46,672 bases of DNA from an uncultured Saccharofermentans sp. (GCA_905234715.1 CAJOJI010000002.1:1-46672); one strand, 5' to 3'. Positions 1 through 9,018 are shown, counted from the stretch's first letter. The notes: a model not told the origin generated them from the letters alone. Translations and numbers: made by a program.

Positions 1-1472
1 AAGTACCATACACTGAGGATCATGTCGTCCTCATAGAGAGCGTAGATCTCATATGCCTCAAAACCGCCTATTGTTGTATTTTGGTAATATGCGTTAATTA
101 CGCTGTCGGAATCCTGCAAAGCCTGGACGCTGGATTCGACGATCATTGTAATATCCACGCCCTGACCTTTATCGTATACGGAGGGCATTACCGTCATGTT
201 GATGATCGCAGAAGTATCTCTGTTGATACGCTGTTCTCTTGCAAGATAGTAATCTCCCATGCCGTCTGTTTCTGTCCAGTAATCCCATGTTCCTTCCGTA
301 AGGAAAATATAACCGGTAATGTCATTGCCCATTACTTCTGTATCATCATCGTAAGTAGGCTGAACATAAGTGTCGGTAGCAGATGTTGTTACGGGATCTG
401 TTCCGTAATCGGAAGTTGTTGTGGTAGCAGATGAAGCGAAGTAATTACGGAAATCCTTTTCGAGAACGAATGTAACGTAAGACATTGCTTCCATGTTTGC
501 AACATCAAGAACGTTATATGTCTCGCCGTCTTCTTCAGGTGTCAGATAGAAACCGTAATAGTGAACTGTCCAGGGATCTCTGTCCTGACGTTCACCGTCA
601 ACGATCAGCTCCTCATAATCAAGACACATGCAGATGAGATTATCCATCTCATAATCATCATTCATCTTGATCATCTGACGGATCTCGTCTTTTTCTACAC
701 CTAATTCATCAAGATCTTCAGTTATGTATTCGAAAGCATCCTCGCCTGCATAGATCTGATACTTGCCTGAATAGTAATTATCAGATGTATCAAGATAAGA
801 CTGATAGTATGTGAAGGACTTATTCTTCTTATCGAAGACCATGTATGAGTTGTCACCCATTGTGATCCAGTTATTCTTTTCGATCATCTTCACATAATCG
901 ACCTTGTCGTCATCATCGTCATCAGTATTAATGGTAGAGGCTATGCCCAGATCTCCGAACTCACTGACGAATCCGTCCCAGTCTGTAGCGAAAAGAGCTG
1001 CGAGTGAGCCCATGATGATCAAAGAAATGATAAGACCTGCAATAGCAAGACCCTTACCCTTCTTCTTTTTGGCACATGCAACAATCAGGCCGATAAGAGA
1101 GAGCAGGAATCCGATAGGGCAAGTGATACCGAGGCATCCGAGACCTACAAGAGACAGAACGAAACCGGCTACGCAAAGGCCGTTGGATTTCTCTTTCTTA
1201 ACAACAGGCTGTGTGATGGGCTGCGCATAAACAGGCTGCTGGTAAACAGGCTGAGCGGGCTGAATGGGCGTAGCCGCAGGCTGCTGATATACCGGCTGAG
1301 CAGGCTGGACCGGCTGTGCCGCAGGCTGCTGATAAACAGGCTGCTGATAAGCAGGCTGTGCTGCAGGTTGAGGTGCAGGTTGCTGAACCGAAGCCGGAAG
1401 AGGTCCGCCGCAGCTTGTGCAGAACTTTGCACCATCATTGTTACTTGCTCCGCAATTAGGACATACTGCCAT
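1..1472 (-). CDS. Zinc-ribbon, DUF4190-like membrane protein (partial, runs off left edge)
   Basis: The reading frame is open from ATG at 1472 to the window edge, giving about 490 residues without a stop. The start follows a good AAGGAG site. The N-terminus is a zinc ribbon with Cys 4, 7, 18 and 21. Residues 24-91 are a Gln/Pro/Tyr-rich linker with repeated QPVYQQP-like units. Hydrophobic segments at about 99-135 and 141-162, separated by a Lys-rich turn (AKKKKGKG), look like the two-helix DUF4190 membrane domain. The rest is acidic, Thr/Ser-rich and probably outside the cell. The same layout of cytosolic zinc ribbon, flexible linker, membrane pair and outer domain occurs in many clostridial proteins of unknown role. 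No enzymatic motif is visible, so no function is assigned. Confidence 0.85.
   Translation of the reverse strand, partial: MAVCPNCGASNNDGAKFCTSCGGPLPASVQQPAPQPAAQPAYQQPVYQQPAAQPVQPAQPVYQQPAATPIQPAQPVYQQPVYAQPITQPVVKKEKSNGLCVAGFVLSLVGLGCLGITCPIGFLLSLIGLIVACAKKKKGKGLAIAGLIISLIIMGSLAALFATDWDGFVSEFGDLGIASTINTDDDDDDKVDYVKMIEKNNWITMGDNSYMVFDKKNKSFTYYQSYLDTSDNYYSGKYQIYAGEDAFEYITEDLDELGVEKDEIRQMIKMNDDYEMDNLICMCLDYEELIVDGERQDRDPWTVHYYGFYLTPEEDGETYNVLDVANMEAMSYVTFVLEKDFRNYFASSATTTTSDYGTDPVTTSATDTYVQPTYDDDTEVMGNDITGYIFLTEGTWDYWTETDGMGDYYLAREQRINRDTSAIINMTVMPSVYDKGQGVDITMIVESSVQALQDSDSVINAYYQNTTIGGFEAYEIYALYEDDMILSVWY
1200..1403 (-). repeat. Degenerate tandem repeats encoding a Gln/Pro/Tyr-rich linker
   Basis: Short imperfect repeats built around codons for QPVYQQP and QPAAQP run through this part of the zinc-ribbon gene. 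At the DNA level the plus strand shows repeated CAGGCTGCTGATA-like units. Such a tract can change length by slippage, so it may differ between strains. It encodes a flexible linker between the zinc ribbon and the membrane domain. Confidence 0.7.
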
Positions 1473-1501
1473 ATACAAATCTCCTTGTTAATTATTCCAA
1501 A

Positions 1502-1524
1502 CGACCCGTCGTATGGGCGGGCCG
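1502..1524 (-). terminator. Weak hairpin after the AI-2E transporter gene
   Basis: On the minus strand CGGCCCG pairs with CGGGTCG (7 bp, one G-T pair) just past the transporter stop codon. Only three T residues follow directly, so termination may be partial and the next gene may be read through. Confidence 0.4.
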
Positions 1525-1525
1525 C

Positions 1526-2749
1526 TTAATTACCTGGTGTTTCTTTTGATTCCTTGTTCTTGTTTCCGGGCTTGGAATTCTCACGCGTTTCGCGTTCATC
1601 CTTAGCCTTTTTCCTGGCCGCAAGCCAGGGCACTGCAATCTCTCTGTAGATATAAGAAAGGATAGCTGCAAGAGGGATAGCCAGAAGCACGCCCGGAACA
1701 CCCCAGATCTTTCCTCCGACAACGAGGAAGACAAGGATCAGGAAAGCCGGAACCTTGAGTGCCGAACCGAAGAGTCTCGGCTTGATGACATAACCGTCGA
1801 TAAGCTGCAAAACAAGCGTGAATACAAGGAAAGGAATTACGTAATGAGGTTCTGCAAGGAGCAGGATCACTCCGCAGATAAACGCTCCGACAAACGGACC
1901 GAATGTGGGTGCGAGATTGGTCAGCGCAACAACTACCGAACAGAAGACCGCATAAGGCATCTTGCACGCGAACATGAATACCGCGTTTACGACTCCGACG
2001 ATAAGAGCATCGGCAAGTTCACATACGATGAATCTTGAGAAGATGCTGTTGAATCTGTTCCAGACATTTCTGCAGTTCTCATAATGCTGTGAAGGAATTA
2101 CGAGAAGGAAGAACTCGCTTAAAAGCTCTACAAGCTTCTTCTTTCCGATAAGGAAATAGAAAGCGAGGATAATTCCGATAAGGAAGTTAAATGTGTTCGA
2201 AACGATGTTTGTGGAGAACTTCAGAACTCCGGAAGGAGTCATGTCATTACTGAAAACAAACTTTGAGACTATCGCGGGAAGATTGCTCTGCTCATCGATA
2301 AAGCTGATGATGCTGAGCTTGTAATCCTGATCGAGTTCGGTTGAAAGAATGAGATCCTTAAGACTGTTCATGTAGCCGGAAAGTCCCATTGCAAATGTCG
2401 TGATGTTCTCGATGAGCATAGGGGTAATGACTACGATAAGTCCTACTATGAGGCCCAATACCAGAATAAGCGATACGACCGCAGACAATATCCAGGCTGC
2501 ATCCTCATTCTTTTTAATGAGCTTCTTGAGACGTTTATAGATAAATACCGCAAGAGGATTAACCGTATATGCAATAACGGCACCGATGATTACGGTTGAA
2601 GTTATCGTAAGGAATGAATTGAAGAAATCTTTAAAGTTGCCGATATGCGACACGAGCATGTAGAAAACTACAACGATACAAAGAGAGATCGTGAGTCCCG
2701 TCCATCTGTTCTTCTCATATTTATTAAAATGCTCTTTATATTTAACCAT
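1526..2749 (-). CDS. AI-2E family (PerM-like) membrane transporter
   Basis: This 407-residue polytopic membrane protein fits the AI-2E/PerM family in length and helix pattern, with about eight hydrophobic segments. The family stretch near residues 265-300 (VALTNLAPTFGPFVGA) and the late segment LVVGGKIWGVPGVLLAIPLAA are characteristic. The charged C-terminal tail (about residues 376-407) is cytosolic and rich in Lys, Glu and Asn. Members have been linked to autoinducer-2 export or to ion/proton exchange, and which applies here cannot be told. There is no ribosome site before the ATG. Instead an extended -10 box ends six bases upstream and an in-frame TGA overlaps that box, so no longer start is possible. 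The mRNA may be leaderless. Confidence 0.85.
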   Translation of the reverse strand: MVKYKEHFNKYEKNRWTGLTISLCIVVVFYMLVSHIGNFKDFFNSFLTITSTVIIGAVIAYTVNPLAVFIYKRLKKLIKKNEDAAWILSAVVSLILVLGLIVGLIVVITPMLIENITTFAMGLSGYMNSLKDLILSTELDQDYKLSIISFIDEQSNLPAIVSKFVFSNDMTPSGVLKFSTNIVSNTFNFLIGIILAFYFLIGKKKLVELLSEFFLLVIPSQHYENCRNVWNRFNSIFSRFIVCELADALIVGVVNAVFMFACKMPYAVFCSVVVALTNLAPTFGPFVGAFICGVILLLAEPHYVIPFLVFTLVLQLIDGYVIKPRLFGSALKVPAFLILVFLVVGGKIWGVPGVLLAIPLAAILSYIYREIAVPWLAARKKAKDERETRENSKPGNKNKESKETPGN

Positions 2750-2755
2750 GCGAGT

Positions 2756-2764
2756 ATTATATCA
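2756..2764 (-). promoter_or_regulatory. Extended -10 promoter abutting the AI-2E transporter start codon
   Basis: The minus strand reads TGATATAAT, a perfect extended -10 element (TGn plus TATAAT). The -35 region is weak (GTGATT, 17 bp upstream). Six bases separate the -10 from ATG at 2749, so transcription would begin at or within two bases of the start codon. Confidence 0.6.
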
Positions 2765-2787
2765 GTATGGACTTGATAAATCACCAT

Positions 2788-2819
2788 AAAAGAAAACTCC
2801 CGCAGTTTGGTGCGGGAGT
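2788..2819 (-). terminator. Rho-independent terminator of the small transcription unit
   Basis: On the minus strand ACTCCCGCA pairs perfectly with TGCGGGAGT around a six-base loop, followed by TTTCTTTT. It closes the short unit that begins at the promoter near 3030-3038. Confidence 0.85.
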
Positions 2820-3023
2820 GGATTTACTGTTACATTTAATATTCAGATGTAAGTCAAGTTCCGATCGATCTGTTGATTCAATTCTTGAGAGAAACTCAAA
2901 TTTAAGTTTAAGAACTTACTTGGAGGAAACTTGTGAATCAAGCAAGACCAATCGTCTGCTTGTTTGTGTGTCACTTCCCATTGGTCTCACCTCCTTAGAA
3001 CTTTTAGAGTTCCTTTTTCTGAT
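2820..3023 (-). ncRNA. Candidate structured small RNA, also carrying a 21-codon ORF
   Basis: This region lies between an extended -10 promoter (3030-3038) and a strong terminator (2788-2819), so it is probably a separate transcript of about 235 nt including the terminator. The minus-strand sequence can form several helices: GAACT/AGTTC; CAAGCAGAC with GTCTTGCTTG (9 bp, one bulge); GATTCA/TGAATC enclosing AAGTTT/AAACTT and TTGAG/CTCAA as a three-way junction; and CAGAT/ATCTG. An alternative helix, GACCAAT/ATTGGTC, would hide the start of the small ORF. It does not resemble 6S, tmRNA, SRP, RNase P or any riboswitch I know. The transcript is inferred from sequence signals only. Confidence 0.5.
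2916..2981 (-). CDS. Small ORF, 21 residues, unknown
   Basis: An ATG at 2981 lies eight bases after a perfect AAGGAGG site and opens a 21-codon frame ending in TAA. The product starts MGSDTQTSRR and ends DSQVSSK. It is polar, with no membrane segment or secretion signal. The start codon overlaps one arm of a possible GACCAAT/ATTGGTC helix. The last codons (TCC TCC) contain a CCTCC that could pair with the GGAGG of its own ribosome site. It could be a leader peptide, a small protein, or a translated part of a regulatory RNA. No family is recognised. Confidence 0.45.
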   Translation of the reverse strand: MGSDTQTSRRLVLLDSQVSSK

Positions 3024-3029
3024 GGCTTG

Positions 3030-3038
3030 AGTATAGCA
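3030..3038 (-). promoter_or_regulatory. Extended -10 promoter of the small transcription unit
   Basis: The minus strand shows TGCTATACT, matching TGn plus a near-consensus -10. The -35 (ACACAT, 17 bp upstream) is poor, as is usual for extended -10 promoters. Predicted transcription start is near 3023. Confidence 0.55.
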
Positions 3039-3131
3039 CAGTAAATGTCAGAATGTGTTACCAAAAAATGAACGATTGCTGACATAAAGATTTCCATGAG
3101 GTATCAGTCAGCTTACATGAGGCAAAAAATA

Positions 3132-4421
3132 TTATTGGGGTGCGGGAATGCCGAAGTCCTTATCGCCGTCTCTGGAAAGGAACGTCATAGGCGGGAGCTC
3201 TACAACACTGCCGTCAGCGGAAGATACAGCCTTCATGAAGAATGTCATCTCGGGATGAGGACAGTCGTTAATAGGATTCATCTTCTCATCGTAGAGCTCG
3301 GATACGACAACCGGTGCCATATAGCCTTCAGGCATCAGCACGTTTAATGTATCGCCCTTATAGAGCTTATTCTTCTGGGTGACCTTGTTAAGACCTGTTT
3401 CAGGATCGAAAGATTCTGCCACGCCGACAAGAAATGCCGGTTTGTTATAAGACTTGTCAGGATCTATCTTTGCATCGTCAGCCGGAGAATCGAAAAAGAA
3501 TCCCGTGTCATAGTCTCTGTGGACGACCTTATCGAGTATAACTTTCCAGTTAGGATCAACCTTATAGTTATCAGGATCCTTGCAGCAAAGATCAACAGCT
3601 TCCCTGTAGACTTTGGTAACGGCTGCCGCATAATATGCGCCCTTGATCCTTCCTTCGATCTTGAAGGAATTGATTCCCGCATCAAGGAGTTCAGGAACAT
3701 GATCGATCATGCAGATATCACGGCTGCCGAAGATGTAAGTTCCTCTCTGGTCCTCTTCAACGGGAAGCGGAATGTCGGGACGCTTTTCTTCAACAACATA
3801 GTAACCCCATCTGCAGGGCTGGGCACAGGCTCCGCCGTTTGATCTTCTGCCTGTAAAGTAATTCGACAAAAGACATCTGCCTGAATATGAAACGCACATT
3901 GCACCGTGAATGAAGCATTCAAGCTCCACATCCGACGGAATGGCCTTGCGGATCTTCTTTATCTGTTCAAGTGAGACTTCACGCGCAAGAACTATTCTCT
4001 TCGCACCCTGTGAAGCCCAGAAATTACATGCAGCGCTGTTTGTTACGCTTGCCTGTGTGGAAATATGTATCTCAAGGTCGGGACAGAGCGTGCGCACCAT
4101 TGTAAATACACCCGGATCTGAAACAAGAACGGCATCGGCGCCGCTCTCTTTACCGACAAAAGTAACAGCATGCTCAAGGCCTGAAAGGTCCTCTTCCGTA
4201 GGCATGACGTTGAGAGTTACATAGCACTTTACGCCATGCTCGTGAGCATAGGCGATTCCGGCCTTCATCTCTTCTTCGTTGAAGTTGTCGCTGAATGCAC
4301 GAAGACCGTAACTGGTGCCTGAAAGATAGACGGCATCCGCACCGTATTCAACTGCCGCACGGAGTTTCTCCGGATTGCCGGCAGGGCTTAATATCTCAAA
4401 ACGTGAACGGTCGTAACCCAT
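3132..4421 (-). CDS. U32 family peptidase (TrhP/RlhA-like RNA hydroxylation protein)
   Basis: The 429-residue protein begins with the U32 opening (ILSPAGNPEKLRAAVEYGADAVY) and carries the U32 signature near residues 163-205, including the Cys residues of GAMCVSYSGRCLLSN and GGACAQPCRWGY that bind an iron-sulfur cluster in the family. Relatives in E. coli (TrhP/YegQ, RlhA) and B. subtilis (YrrN/YrrO) are needed for prephenate-dependent hydroxylation of tRNA or rRNA rather than for proteolysis. It lies 27 bp downstream of mltG, as the yrr genes lie near yrrL (mltG) in Bacillus. The methyltransferase gene usually between them (yrrM) is absent. The start has AAAGGT seven bases upstream. Which RNA it acts on is not known. 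Confidence 0.85.
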   Translation of the reverse strand: MGYDRSRFEILSPAGNPEKLRAAVEYGADAVYLSGTSYGLRAFSDNFNEEEMKAGIAYAHEHGVKCYVTLNVMPTEEDLSGLEHAVTFVGKESGADAVLVSDPGVFTMVRTLCPDLEIHISTQASVTNSAACNFWASQGAKRIVLAREVSLEQIKKIRKAIPSDVELECFIHGAMCVSYSGRCLLSNYFTGRRSNGGACAQPCRWGYYVVEEKRPDIPLPVEEDQRGTYIFGSRDICMIDHVPELLDAGINSFKIEGRIKGAYYAAAVTKVYREAVDLCCKDPDNYKVDPNWKVILDKVVHRDYDTGFFFDSPADDAKIDPDKSYNKPAFLVGVAESFDPETGLNKVTQKNKLYKGDTLNVLMPEGYMAPVVVSELYDEKMNPINDCPHPEMTFFMKAVSSADGSVVELPPMTFLSRDGDKDFGIPAPQ

Positions 4422-4448
4422 CTTATTACCTTTTCGAAATGCTAAAGA

Positions 4449-5654
4449 TCAAGTATCGGGAACGATGACAAGACCGCTGCTCTCTGTGGTCTCTTCTGTC
4501 TCGGAAGTCTCTGTCTCTTCTTCTCTGACCCAGTTCTCGCTGTACTTCTCGACGTTATCCTCGTGCTGTGAAAGCGTTGTGGCATAAGCCGTGCCGCCGT
4601 CGATACCGGTAGCGCAGAAATACATGTAGTTGCAGTTCGGCTCAGGATAAAGAGCTGCAGAGATAGCATCGATACCGGGCATGCAGATAGGTCCCGGAGG
4701 AAGTCCCTGATGCGTATATGTGTTGTAAGGACTGTTGATCCTGAGTTCGGCATCTGTATGAAGGATGGATGCCTGACCGCCGTTCATCTCAACGAGATAG
4801 TTGATCGTTGCTGATGAACCGAGATACCTCATATCCTCATCATCGGAATCCAAACGGTTATGGAATACTGCGGAAATGAGCATCATGTCAGCAGGCTTAC
4901 CTGTCTCCATCTGGATTATGGAAGCAAGAGTAATGATCTCATCCATCGAATAACCGAGTCTCTCGGCTCTAACATAGTATTCGTCGTAGAGCTTGCTCTG
5001 AGTATTGTTGAGGAATCTTCTGATGATGGATTCCGGGCTTGCATTAACGTCGAAATAGTAAGTATCGGGATAAAGATATCCTGAAAGAATGAAGTCTCTT
5101 CCCTCTTTGATCTCGATCTGCGAAACGAATTCGTAGTCGGTGAAAAGGTTAGGAGAATTCATGCACTTGTCGAATTCATCGTCATCGAAATTAAGGCCGG
5201 CCTTGTGAAGGATCTGCTTAACGTCATAGTAAGTAGAGCCTTCGGGGATCGTAACCTTAACTGCTGCAGGCTCGAGCGTGAGGAAATACATGAGCTCGTC
5301 GTACGAATAACCTTTCAGAAGGTAATGCGTACCGGCTACGTATGCTCCGTCGAAACCGTTTAATTTACTGATTATGGAGAACAGGAACTTATTCGTGATA
5401 AGCCCCTGGTCATATAATTTATCCGCAATATCGGATGTGGAATCGCCGCTCTTGATAACAACACAGACCGCACCTTCGGTTTCCGCCGTGATGTTATAAT
5501 TGCCGGCTTCAATGCCTGCCTTAAGTGAATTGAATCGCTTGTCCTGTGAGATGACATAGTTATAGCCGACGTATACGCCGCCTACAGCGAATCCGAATAA
5601 CAGGAGAATAACGATCAATATTCTGAGAGCGACCCTGACCTTGCCGGATAACAT
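4449..5654 (-). CDS. mltG: Endolytic murein transglycosylase MltG (YceG-like)
   Basis: This 401-residue protein has one N-terminal membrane helix (about 8-34), a LysM-like region (about 62-125) and the YceG catalytic domain (about 130-365). The family end motif is clear: SPYNTYTHQGLPPGPICMPG near 308-327. MltG cuts nascent glycan strands at the cytoplasmic membrane and sets their length. In the active-site stretch the usual ASIVEKE is ASIIQME here, so the first of two conserved Glu is Gln (Q248) and the second (E250) is kept. The C-terminus is an acidic Thr/Glu-rich tail. It lies 32 bp after typA and 27 bp before the U32 gene, probably in one transcript. The ribosome site (GGGGGTGAT) is about nine bases from ATG. 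Confidence 0.9.
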   Translation of the reverse strand: MLSGKVRVALRILIVILLLFGFAVGGVYVGYNYVISQDKRFNSLKAGIEAGNYNITAETEGAVCVVIKSGDSTSDIADKLYDQGLITNKFLFSIISKLNGFDGAYVAGTHYLLKGYSYDELMYFLTLEPAAVKVTIPEGSTYYDVKQILHKAGLNFDDDEFDKCMNSPNLFTDYEFVSQIEIKEGRDFILSGYLYPDTYYFDVNASPESIIRRFLNNTQSKLYDEYYVRAERLGYSMDEIITLASIIQMETGKPADMMLISAVFHNRLDSDDEDMRYLGSSATINYLVEMNGGQASILHTDAELRINSPYNTYTHQGLPPGPICMPGIDAISAALYPEPNCNYMYFCATGIDGGTAYATTLSQHEDNVEKYSENWVREEETETSETEETTESSGLVIVPDT

Positions 5655-5686
5655 CAGTTACAAATCACCCCCGAATAAGATTACGA

Positions 5687-7537
5687 TCAAACGTCCTTCT
5701 TTGCCTTGGCAACGGTCTTTGCACGCAGATCGTTATTAAGTATCTTCTTGCGAAGTCTGATGCTCTGAGGAGTTACTTCACAAAGCTCATCATCTTCAAC
5801 AAATTCAAGGCACTGCTCAAGGGAGAATGTAAGGGGCGGTGTAAGACGCATAGCGTCATCTGCTCCTGCAGAACGCATGTTGGTTACATGCTTCTTCTTG
5901 CAGACATTAACGGTAATATCATCAGGCTTAGGATTGATACCTACGATCATGCCTTCATATACCGGTGTGCCTGCTCCGATGAAGAGTGCACCTCTGTCCT
6001 GGGCATTGTACAATCCGTAGGTTACAGCCGTTCCGGTCTCGAATGCTACGAGCACTCCCTGACCTCTCGTCTCGATGTCACCTGCGAAGGGTTCAAAGCC
6101 CGAGATAACGGAGTTCATTATACCATTGCCCTTAGTGTCGGTCAAAAACTCGGTACGGTATCCGAGGAGTCCTCTGGAAGGGATCTTGAACTCAAGACGT
6201 GTGTATCCCTTTGTCGGAGGAAGCATGTTGAGAAGCTCTCCCTTACGCTTTCCGATCTTCTCCATGACAGGACCTACGAAGTCTTCAGGAACGTCGATTA
6301 CGAGCTCCTCGACAGGTTCACAGAGAACGCCGTCGATCTCCTGCATGATGACCTTCGGCTTACTTACCTGGAACTCATATCCTTCACGGCGCATTGTCTC
6401 GATAAGGACTGAGAGATGGAGCTCTCCTCTTCCCTTTACGATGAATGCTTCTGTTGTATCTGTCTCTTCAACTCTCATGGAAACGTTTGTCTCGATCTCC
6501 TTGAAGAGTCTGTCTCTTAAGTGACGTGATGTTACGAACTTACCTTCCTGGCCTGCAAAAGGGCTGTCGTTGACAGAGAATGTCATTGCGATGGTAGGCT
6601 CATCGATCTTAACGAACGGAAGCGGCTCAGGCTCATTTGCATCGCAGAGAGTATCACCGATGTTGATGTCTGCAATACCTGCAACGCATACGATCTCACC
6701 GATGGATGCAGATTCGACTTCCTCACGGCCGAGATTGTGGAATCTTAAGAGCTTAACTACTCTTGCGTTTCTCTTGCCTTCTTCACCGTAAGTAACGAGA
6801 GCTACGTTCTCGCCCTGCTTGATAGTACCTCTCTCAACTCTGCCTACGCCGATTCTTCCGATGTAAGGATCTGAATCGATGTTGGATACGAGAAGCTGCA
6901 TGGGACCTTCAGGATCGCCAACCGGGCAGGGTGTGTACTTAACTACTGTATCGAGAAGAGGTGTGAAGTCTAATTCCTTGCCTTCCTCATATTCCTTAAG
7001 ATCAAGTGTTGCAACGCATGTCTTACCTGATGTGTATACAACGGGGAATTCGAGCTGTTCGTCATCCGCACCGAGCTCGATGAAGAGATCGAGAACCATG
7101 TCTACTACTTCAAGAGGTCTTGCGTCAGGACGGTCGATCTTGTTGATGCAGACGATAGGCTTGAGGCCGAGGCCGAGCGCCTTGTGAAGAACGAATCTTG
7201 TCTGCGGCATTGGGCCGTCGAAAGCGTCAACTACGAGAAGAACGGAGTCAACCATCTTGAGTACACGCTCTACCTCACCGCCGAAGTCAGCGTGGCCGGG
7301 AGTGTCTACGACATTGATGCGGATACCCTTGTAATCGATAGCGGTATTCTTTGCGAGGATCGTGATACCTCTCTCACGCTCAAGGTCGTTGCTGTCCATA
7401 ACCTGTTCTACGACAGCCTCATTCTCACGGTAAACTCCTGCCTGCTTGAGCATTGAGTCAACGATAGTTGTCTTACCGTGGTCTACGTGTGCAATGATAG
7501 CAATGTTTCTTAAGTTCTCGATTGTAGTGACTGCCAT
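5687..7537 (-). CDS. typA: Ribosome-associated GTPase TypA/BipA
   Basis: At 616 residues the protein has full family length. The GTPase motifs are intact: AHVDHGKTT (P-loop, about 16-24), RGITI (switch I), DTPGHADF (switch II) and NKID (about 132-135). Elongation-factor-like domains II, III and V follow, then the BipA-specific C-terminal domain. BipA binds the ribosome at the EF-G site and aids 50S assembly and stress or cold adaptation. The gene starts at ATG 7537 with CGGAGA five bases upstream. The gap of 126 bp after der has several AT-rich stretches but no promoter I would rely on. Confidence 0.97.
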   Translation of the reverse strand: MAVTTIENLRNIAIIAHVDHGKTTIVDSMLKQAGVYRENEAVVEQVMDSNDLERERGITILAKNTAIDYKGIRINVVDTPGHADFGGEVERVLKMVDSVLLVVDAFDGPMPQTRFVLHKALGLGLKPIVCINKIDRPDARPLEVVDMVLDLFIELGADDEQLEFPVVYTSGKTCVATLDLKEYEEGKELDFTPLLDTVVKYTPCPVGDPEGPMQLLVSNIDSDPYIGRIGVGRVERGTIKQGENVALVTYGEEGKRNARVVKLLRFHNLGREEVESASIGEIVCVAGIADINIGDTLCDANEPEPLPFVKIDEPTIAMTFSVNDSPFAGQEGKFVTSRHLRDRLFKEIETNVSMRVEETDTTEAFIVKGRGELHLSVLIETMRREGYEFQVSKPKVIMQEIDGVLCEPVEELVIDVPEDFVGPVMEKIGKRKGELLNMLPPTKGYTRLEFKIPSRGLLGYRTEFLTDTKGNGIMNSVISGFEPFAGDIETRGQGVLVAFETGTAVTYGLYNAQDRGALFIGAGTPVYEGMIVGINPKPDDITVNVCKKKHVTNMRSAGADDAMRLTPPLTFSLEQCLEFVEDDELCEVTPQSIRLRKKILNNDLRAKTVAKAKKDV

Positions 7538-7663
7538 AAAATTCTCCGTAAAAAAATAGATCAGTGATCCAAGTGCTGATACTTCTAATAATTAATAATT
7601 TAAACCGAGTAATATTTAACTACTGAACGGGCATTATTTGTGACTGTGATATTTCACAAAATA

Positions 7664-8995
7664 TCAGTCTTCTTCGCCACTCTTATTACGCAAAAGGAGA
7701 CGCAGTGGAACGCCTTCGAAACCGAAGTTGCGTCTCAACTGATTCTCGAGATAACGTTCATAGGAAAAATGCGACAATTCCTTGTCGTTGACGAAAAGCG
7801 CAAACGTGGGCGGCTGAACGGAAACCTGTGTTCCGTAATAGATCTTGAGATGTCTTCCCTTGTCCTGCGGAGTAGGAACCTGGGTAACGGCCTCAGAGAT
7901 CATCTTATTCAGAACGCTCGTTGTAAGGCGCTTCTTTGAATTCTCATATACTGTCTTTATCAGCGCGAAAAGCTTGTCAACGCGCTGTCCTGTCTTTGCG
8001 GAGATAAACAATACGGGCGCATAATCCATGAAAGGAAGACGCTGCTTGACGATCTTTGTCATCTCCTCAAGAGTACCTGTCTGCTTGTCGATAAGGTCCC
8101 ACTTATTGATAACGATCACGGAAGCCTTGCCGTTATCGTGAGCCAGTCCTGCGATCCTCGCATCCTGCTCCGTAACGCCTGCTTCGGCATCGACAAGGAT
8201 AACGCACACATCGGCTCTGTCGACGGCTGCAAGCGCTCTTACCATAGAATAACGCTCGATAACATCCTCGATCTTGCCCTTCTTGCGCATACCTGCGGTA
8301 TCAACGATCGTAAATGAACCGTAGTCATTCTCGATCAGGGAGTCTATCGTGTCTCTTGTTGTTCCCGCAATATCGGAAACGATGCTTCTCTCGGCACCTG
8401 CAAGTCTGTTGGACAAAGAAGACTTGCCTGCGTTAGGACGGCCGATAATGGCAACCCTGATGGTATCGTCCTTGCCTTCATTCTCGTCTGCCGGCGGGAA
8501 TTTGGAAATTATCAGGTCGAGCATCTCGCCCAGACCGAGCTTATGAGCAGCTGAGATAGCGCAGACATCCTCAAGTCCGAGATTATAGAACTCGTAAAAT
8601 TCCGGCGGCTGTTCACCGACATAGTCGGATTTATTGACGCATACTACGACCGGACGTCCTGCTTTTCGAAGCATTACGGCGATCTCCTCATCGGCAGCCG
8701 TAAGGCCGCTCTTAAGATCGCACATAAAAAGGATGACATCTGCCGTCTCGATCGCGATCTCTGCCTGAACGCGCATCTGCTGCAATATGATGTCATCTCC
8801 CGTATCGGGCTCAATACCGCCCGTATCGATCATTATGAAGTCTCTGCCGCTCCAGGAAGTTTCTGCATAGATACGGTCTCTGGTAACACCGGGCGTGTCA
8901 TGAACAATGGAGATACGCTCTCCATAGATAGTGTTGAACAACGAGGACTTGCCTACATTAGGCCTTCCCACTATTGCCACAACCGGTTTACTCAT
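7664..8995 (-). CDS. der: Ribosome biogenesis GTPase Der (EngA)
   Basis: This 443-residue protein has two GTPase domains in tandem. The first shows GRPNVGKSS (about 10-18), DTPGVTRD, DTGG and NKSD. The second shows GRPNAGKSS (near 182), DIAGTTRD, DTAGM and NKWD. The C-terminal KH-like domain follows (about 355-443). Der is essential for late 50S subunit maturation. It starts at ATG 8995 with AAAGGAAGGA upstream. A terminator lies between it and rpmF, so it may have its own promoter. Confidence 0.97.
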   Translation of the reverse strand: MSKPVVAIVGRPNVGKSSLFNTIYGERISIVHDTPGVTRDRIYAETSWSGRDFIMIDTGGIEPDTGDDIILQQMRVQAEIAIETADVILFMCDLKSGLTAADEEIAVMLRKAGRPVVVCVNKSDYVGEQPPEFYEFYNLGLEDVCAISAAHKLGLGEMLDLIISKFPPADENEGKDDTIRVAIIGRPNAGKSSLSNRLAGAERSIVSDIAGTTRDTIDSLIENDYGSFTIVDTAGMRKKGKIEDVIERYSMVRALAAVDRADVCVILVDAEAGVTEQDARIAGLAHDNGKASVIVINKWDLIDKQTGTLEEMTKIVKQRLPFMDYAPVLFISAKTGQRVDKLFALIKTVYENSKKRLTTSVLNKMISEAVTQVPTPQDKGRHLKIYYGTQVSVQPPTFALFVNDKELSHFSYERYLENQLRRNFGFEGVPLRLLLRNKSGEED

Positions 8996-9018
8996 GCCGT
9001 ATGTCCTTCCTTTGCAAT

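Noticed and set aside
2767..3030. 87-codon plus-strand frame in the intergenic region
   Set aside because: No ribosome site; promoter, terminator and ribosome site all point to the minus strand.
5888..6412. 174-codon plus-strand open frame
   Set aside because: It lies wholly opposite typA, which has clear family motifs; no ribosome site and no protein family resemblance.
7538..7663. Riboswitch or attenuator before typA
   Set aside because: Only AT-rich sequence and a short GATATTT/AAATATC hairpin near the der stop; no known aptamer pattern.
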